From Candidatus Latescibacterota bacterium (lineage in GTDB: Bacteria; Latescibacterota; 4484-107): DNA of 6,826 nucleotides. The stretch is taken from assembly GCA_030613045.1 (NCBI GenBank), contig JAUWMS010000133.1:1-6826 (forward strand). Direction: 5' to 3'. This document shows, piece by piece, positions 1 to 3,569 of the stretch. The notes below the pieces were generated by a model that saw only the letters and a list, made by a program, of their open reading frames with translations, searched no databases and was not told where the DNA came from. The stretch's first letter is position 1; the number at the start of each line of letters is the position of its first letter. The position numbers and the translations under genes were made by a program.

Positions 1-122
1 TTTCCGGACGTGCCCAGTCCTTCCGACACGGCCGCCATATTGCCGGTTCCTCCGATCCAGGAACCCGCCAGCGCGCCAACCCCTTTCCAGGCTTCCGGGC
101 CGAGATATCCACGCCCCAAAAA
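1..122 (-). pseudogene. DUF819 continuation beyond the amber stop (cut by window edge)
   Basis: Reading on in the same frame after the TAG gives 40 further open codons to the window edge. They include GPEAWKGVGALAGSWIGGTG, followed by an NMAAV segment. The alanine/glycine-rich GSWIGGT-N-M-AV signature is typical of DUF819 proteins, as I recall the family. No frameshift is needed: the stop appears to replace a single residue. I see no separate start codon with a ribosome binding site for this part, so it is best treated as the second half of the same, disrupted gene. The gene continues past the left edge, so its C-terminus cannot be assessed. Confidence 0.75.
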
Positions 123-464
123 CTAAGCGATGGGCGCGCCGATCACCACGCCCGCGGTTCCGATGCGCATCACAAACACCCCGCGCTCCATCACCTTCCC
201 GGTGGATCGGACATTGACGTCGAGCAGGAGCAAGATCAGAAAGAACGGCAGCAAGCTCTCTCCCATCCAGCCATATACCGGAGCCTTCGGCGTAATCAAT
301 CCCGTATTGGAAAAAATGACCGGCAGGACGTAGATAAAGAGCAGCGGGGGCACGTAGTTGAACAGTTTCCAGCCCGTCCGTTTCTCTAAGAAAAACCACA
401 GCGCGGCATTGGCCGCCAAAATAAACAGAATCCCCGTTGAATGGGTGATCAAAGCGTTCTCCAT
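123..464 (-). CDS. DUF819 family membrane protein, N-terminal part ending at an in-frame TAG
   Basis: This 113-residue product matches the start of DUF819 proteins (about 380-400 residues when complete), integral membrane proteins with no established substrate. Hydrophobic segments lie near residues 10-26, 36-52, 68-82 and from 97 to the end. The stretch around residues 53-80, with a GLITPKAPVY motif and the leucine-rich helix after it, is what I recognise, from memory. The ATG has a strong Shine-Dalgarno GGAGGT at 471-476 with a 6-nt spacer, so initiation looks genuine. The frame stops at an amber codon (123-125) in the middle of what should be a membrane segment, and the downstream codons continue the family sequence. 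The product as read is therefore a truncated fragment unless the stop is read through or is a sequence error. It lies 201 bp downstream of the UDG-like gene on the same strand. The family call is fairly sure; functionality is doubtful. Confidence 0.8.
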   Translation of the reverse strand: MENALITHSTGILFILAANAALWFFLEKRTGWKLFNYVPPLLFIYVLPVIFSNTGLITPKAPVYGWMGESLLPFFLILLLLDVNVRSTGKVMERGVFVMRIGTAGVVIGAPIA

Positions 465-665
465 ATTTATACCTCCATAAAGCTATTTCCCTGTAATGAT
501 GCGGTCTCGCAGGTCATTTATGTTTTATCCATCTTTGTTGGGCCTAACGGTTGAGCGGCGCGGCGGCCCATGCCCTGTGCCCTCGCTCACCTACTCGGTG
601 GTTATCCGCGCAAACCCGCAACGCTTCATGATAGCCTCGTTCGCTCCAACGAGATGTCAGGCTGA
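465..665. other. Gap between UDG-like and DUF819 genes; one small hairpin
   Basis: I see no gene in these 201 bases. A perfect 6-bp hairpin, CTCGTT-cgctcc-AACGAG, lies at 636-653, 12 nt past the stop codon of the UDG-like gene on the minus strand. No T-run follows on that strand, so it is not a standard intrinsic terminator. A GC-rich stretch at 540-569 is bounded by the inverted pair GGGCC/GGCCC. A promoter for the DUF819 gene would have to lie here, but no clear -35/-10 pair stands out. Confidence 0.5.
471..476 (-). promoter_or_regulatory. Shine-Dalgarno of the DUF819 gene
   Basis: GGAGGT on the minus strand stands 6 nt before the ATG at 464. It is the strongest ribosome binding site in the window and supports active translation of the DUF819 N-terminus up to at least the amber codon. 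Confidence 0.75.
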
Positions 666-1454
666 TCATTTTATTATCAACTTGGCCGCCACATCAGTTT
701 TCCATATTTGGTGCAGTTCTGCCCATTCAGCAGATGACGCACCCAATCTCGAAGCTTGGCGCGGATGGACCAGCGGAAGAACCCCGAGCTGCCGACCCCG
801 TATTTTGAATGAGTGAATCTGGCCATAGCTCTCAGCTTCTTTCCCAAAATCAGAAAGCTTCTGGTATTGCGGCTCCAGATGGGAAAAGAACCATTCGATA
901 GGTTTATCCCCAAGTAAGACAAGAATTGCGGCTTGGGATTGCACAAATTCATCCCAGATTTCCTCCCGGCGTTCCTCGCTTGGACCACTGGTTGGAGCCG
1001 GTTGGAGGGTCGGCTTCGGTAGATCATACTCCTCCAAATACGGCAGATATTCACGCTCGATGGCTGCTCGCTGGTTGTCATTTATATGGGCATACGGATA
1101 GATATCGCTCAGCCAGACATCACTTCTGCTCATTCCGAGAGGAGACAGATATTCATTGTCAAGTGAGCGACCGCTTGGGCCGTTCAGTTGGGGTGCGGCA
1201 GGAGCAAGCTTGCCGAGAGGATCGGGGACCGGAATCTCATTAATGATAGATTCCGCGCAATCCCCTCTCCAGAATATTTCAGGTTCGCTTGCCACAGCCA
1301 AGGCGGAAACACGGATCTTCTCATCAGCTCCCAGCCAGCGGGCATGCACAGCACTGGCATACACACCAAGAATGAAGACATTCTTGGGAGAGCGATCTGC
1401 CTGCACAACTGGCTTGACTTTCTTCCCAAAGGGAAAAACCCCAAAATCATGCAT
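666..1454 (-). CDS. Uracil-DNA glycosylase superfamily-like protein, uncharacterised
   Basis: The product has 262 residues. The layout resembles uncharacterised proteins assigned to the uracil-DNA glycosylase superfamily: an N-terminal strand with FILGVYASAVHARW (27-40, the place of motif A), NGPSGR (91-96), SDIYPYA (116-122), a central strand ILVLLGDKP (177-185) and a late LVHPRQ (228-233), the place of the HP-containing motif. The canonical family-1 GQDPYH motif is absent, so activity on uracil in DNA is not established. Start choice: an upstream TTG at 1475 would add seven residues, but the ATG at 1454 has Shine-Dalgarno CGGAGG (1461-1466) with a 6-nt spacer, so I use it. No signal peptide or membrane segment is visible, so a cytoplasmic location is likely. 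It lies 121 bp after the heme-propeller gene, with no evident functional link. It could also be a non-catalytic or RNA/nucleotide-acting relative. Confidence 0.65.
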   Translation of the reverse strand: MHDFGVFPFGKKVKPVVQADRSPKNVFILGVYASAVHARWLGADEKIRVSALAVASEPEIFWRGDCAESIINEIPVPDPLGKLAPAAPQLNGPSGRSLDNEYLSPLGMSRSDVWLSDIYPYAHINDNQRAAIEREYLPYLEEYDLPKPTLQPAPTSGPSEERREEIWDEFVQSQAAILVLLGDKPIEWFFSHLEPQYQKLSDFGKEAESYGQIHSFKIRGRQLGVLPLVHPRQASRLGASSAEWAELHQIWKTDVAAKLIIK

Positions 1455-1460
1455 AAGTGG

Positions 1461-1466
1461 CCTCCG
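1461..1466 (-). promoter_or_regulatory. Shine-Dalgarno deciding the UDG-like start
   Basis: CGGAGG on the minus strand, six bases before the ATG at 1454. It lies downstream of the alternative TTG at 1475, so it can only serve the ATG. This favours the 262-residue form over the 269-residue form. Confidence 0.7.
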
Positions 1467-1575
1467 ATTGATCAACCCAACCTTAGATATACGGCCTAAA
1501 TGCCGTCTTATATTACGCCAACGCGGCTTCTTCTGTTGCGATTATTGAATAAAACCAATACCTCTACCTTCACCT

Positions 1576-3348
1576 TCACCTGCCCTCCTCCACCTCAATC
1601 GCCGCACGCTCCACCCGGATCGCATCATACAAGCCCTGTTCCGGTATGGGAGGATCGTGCGCAACGAACTCCGGGATGTTGAAGCTCGCCAGAGGCATAT
1701 CCTCCAAAGGAAGGCGCACCGCCGGGGAGGCGTGCCCCTCATCATCTATGCGCGTGAGATAAAGCCGGGCGTAAATCCCATCGTCCCGCTTGGTGGCAAA
1801 GACCAGCCAATGCCCGTTGGACGACCAACTGTGCCAGGAATCCGCCGCGTACGGGGCATTGCACGCCAGGCGGTGCGGCAACCCATCCAGATCCCCGGAC
1901 ATCAGATAGAGATCGCTGGAGGATTTGATCAGGCATCCCCCATCGGATTGACAGAAGGACAGCCACTTCCCGTTCGGCGAGAACCTGGGATAATAGTTGC
2001 TCCGCCCGTTTTGAGAGGCTCCGGGAAGCGGTCTCGGAGCGCCGCCATCACCGTTGTTGAAGGGAACCACAAAAAGCTCAAAGTGCGTGAACGCCGGATG
2101 TTCCCCTGCCGGAGCCGCCGCAAACACGACCGCATCGGCCTCGGGCGTCCAGCGGGGATACATCTCCAATACGTCCGGTTCGGAAGCTCCGGGAAGGAGA
2201 TACGCGCTGTTCCGGGAAGGCTCGTAGATGGCTATGTCTGAAGTGGGACAACTGACGGACTGGGTCTCATGCACCATAGGCTGCAGAGCAGTCACCTGCT
2301 GATTGGCCGAAAGCGCCAGCCGTTCTCCGTCCGGGGACCACGCCATATACGTGCTCATCTGGATGGAAAACGGAAGCCGCACCTTCCAACCCTTCCCGGC
2401 GGAAATGTCGTACATCCCGAGATACACTTTGAGCGCATAGTCCCCCTTCGCCCTATACCGCACCTGAATCCCAACCACGCCCTCGTCGCCGCTTTTGGAG
2501 GAGAAGGTATGGCAGTTGATGCAATACTTCCGCCGCGCCTGGATAAAGGGCCGGGTGCGGAAAGAACGAATATCCCGCACGAACGTATCCGGCGTCTTGC
2601 GCCCGTGGAAAGGCGGAGGCACGAGCCGATACACGATGAAGTCGTCCGCCGGCCATGGCGAAATGCGGAACCGAATTTTTGGGGAGACGTCCACGCCCGA
2701 TCCGGCCTGCTCTCTGCGAATGCCCTTTACCTGAATCCAGACCGCTCTCCGGGGAGACTCGCTGCAAATCTTCTCCCATATCTTCGGGGGAAACCACCAC
2801 CGCTGCTCCCGGGTCAGAAACTTCTGCGTCAGGGAGGTCTCCTCCACGCCAACCTCCACCTGCCAGAAATCGTTCCGGGGATCCTCCCACTCCACACAGG
2901 GCGGACACAGGTTCAGAGGAAACACCGCGCCCTCGGGAGGATAGCTGATCCGGAGTGACCGGGCGGGCATCCGCTCCCGGTGCACTGTGGGAGAACGCAG
3001 GCGCACCACCGCCGTGGCCCCCGTGACCGCATCGGGACTTCGGCGCGTCGGCGACTCCGACTCCTCGACAGCGGACATCTCCATCCAGTCCGACGACACG
3101 GGAGGAGGCGATACAAGATCCGGCGTCTCGTGAGGAGAAGCGGAGGCATAGCGCTCGTATGCTTCCGCGTCGTACGTGCACACCGAACGGTACGCAGGCT
3201 CTCCGGCCTCCACCGCGCGAACCGGGCCTGAGAACAGCATAGAGAGCTTGCGCTCCACGAAGCGGTCAAAGCTCCGTTTTGCCAGAATCAGCCCGATGGC
3301 CACAATCAGTACAACTATGATCGTAACTACTGTGCGAATAGAGCGCAT
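1576..3348 (-). CDS. Membrane-anchored PD40/TolB-like beta-propeller with one CxxCH heme motif
   Basis: The product has 590 residues. An uncleaved N-terminal anchor (about 6-23, rich in V, I and L) is followed by basic residues and a low-complexity linker (about 50-130). A beta-sandwich-like region (about 133-235) follows, then a c-type heme attachment site CINCH (276-280). The C-terminal half holds PD40/WD40-like propeller blades, recognisable at WSPDGERLALSA (337-348), YPRWTPEADAVVFAA (397-411), YPRFSPNGKWLSF (453-465) and WHSWSSNGHWLVFATKRDDG (505-524). This order recalls a Bacteroidetes family of TolB-like proteins with an NCxNCHxF site, found beside TPR proteins; that recall is not verified here. 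Heme attachment requires export, so the body should lie outside the cytoplasm, held by the anchor. A CPPC pair (148-151) could form a disulfide. The ATG has no clear Shine-Dalgarno, but later starts would lose the anchor. It probably works with the TPR membrane protein upstream. Redox, sensing or scaffold roles are all possible. Confidence 0.8.
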   Translation of the reverse strand: MRSIRTVVTIIVVLIVAIGLILAKRSFDRFVERKLSMLFSGPVRAVEAGEPAYRSVCTYDAEAYERYASASPHETPDLVSPPPVSSDWMEMSAVEESESPTRRSPDAVTGATAVVRLRSPTVHRERMPARSLRISYPPEGAVFPLNLCPPCVEWEDPRNDFWQVEVGVEETSLTQKFLTREQRWWFPPKIWEKICSESPRRAVWIQVKGIRREQAGSGVDVSPKIRFRISPWPADDFIVYRLVPPPFHGRKTPDTFVRDIRSFRTRPFIQARRKYCINCHTFSSKSGDEGVVGIQVRYRAKGDYALKVYLGMYDISAGKGWKVRLPFSIQMSTYMAWSPDGERLALSANQQVTALQPMVHETQSVSCPTSDIAIYEPSRNSAYLLPGASEPDVLEMYPRWTPEADAVVFAAAPAGEHPAFTHFELFVVPFNNGDGGAPRPLPGASQNGRSNYYPRFSPNGKWLSFCQSDGGCLIKSSSDLYLMSGDLDGLPHRLACNAPYAADSWHSWSSNGHWLVFATKRDDGIYARLYLTRIDDEGHASPAVRLPLEDMPLASFNIPEFVAHDPPIPEQGLYDAIRVERAAIEVEEGR

Positions 3349-3414
3349 AGCTAATTTTATGGTTCCACGAGGTTTGCAGTGATCCGCTGCACGGTCAACT
3401 TGAGCTTTCGTTGG

Positions 3415-3457
3415 TGACGCAGAGCGTCAAATAGGCGGTCCCACGCAGAGCGTGGGA
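3415..3457. repeat. REP-like double hairpin with identical AGA loops
   Basis: Two perfect stem-loops stand nine bases apart. The first is TGACGC-AGA-GCGTCA (3415-3429), the second TCCCACGC-AGA-GCGTGGGA (3439-3457). Both have the same trinucleotide loop and the same CGCAGAGCG core, which points to one element family or an internal duplication. In either orientation the transcript would form adjacent hairpins between the two genes, but no T-run follows, so a role in mRNA 3' protection is more plausible than intrinsic termination. Similar CCCACGC/GCGTGGG palindromes are, from memory, common intergenic repeats in environmental bacteria. Confidence 0.7.
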
Positions 3458-3479
3458 ACGAGATGAGAGGCTGGGGGGC

Positions 3480-3495
3480 AGTCCCTTCAGGGACT
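3480..3495. repeat. Short palindrome AGTCCCT-TC-AGGGACT
   Basis: A 7-bp perfect inverted repeat with a two-base centre, or a 5-bp stem with a six-base loop when folded. It lies 22 bases beyond the double hairpin, in the same gene-free gap, and is probably part of the same composite repeat region. Confidence 0.6.
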
Positions 3496-3569
3496 TCGTG
3501 ATGTTTCCAGTAACGGCTTCCAGCCCGTCTATCCTACGGTTGTCCCCACCCGACCAGTCGATTCTCCTC

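Larger units (their letters stand above)
3349..3569. other. Repeat-filled gap between TPR and heme-propeller genes
   Basis: These 221 bases hold no credible gene. They contain a pair of related palindromes (3415-3457), a third palindrome (3480-3495) and GC-rich flanks. The material looks like REP-type intergenic repeat. The part next to the propeller gene (3349-3400) shows neither a ribosome binding site nor a clear promoter. Confidence 0.55.

Noticed and set aside
537..569. Possible integron attC site (GCCTAAC at 542-548, GTTGGGC at 537-543)
   Set aside because: The core box resembles an attC R'' site, but I find no matching partner box or paired L boxes within the expected distance, and no integrase or cassette pattern.
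1476..1575. Possible promoter or terminator between the propeller and UDG-like genes
   Set aside because: TATATC- and TTGGCG-like words exist on the minus strand, but their spacing (24 nt) does not fit sigma-70, and no stem followed by a T-run is present.
2453..3181. 242-codon minus-strand frame overlapping the heme-propeller gene
   Set aside because: It overlaps the propeller gene in another frame, and its composition (Arg/Gly/Ser) shows no domain, whereas the 590-residue frame has clear PD40 and CxxCH motifs.
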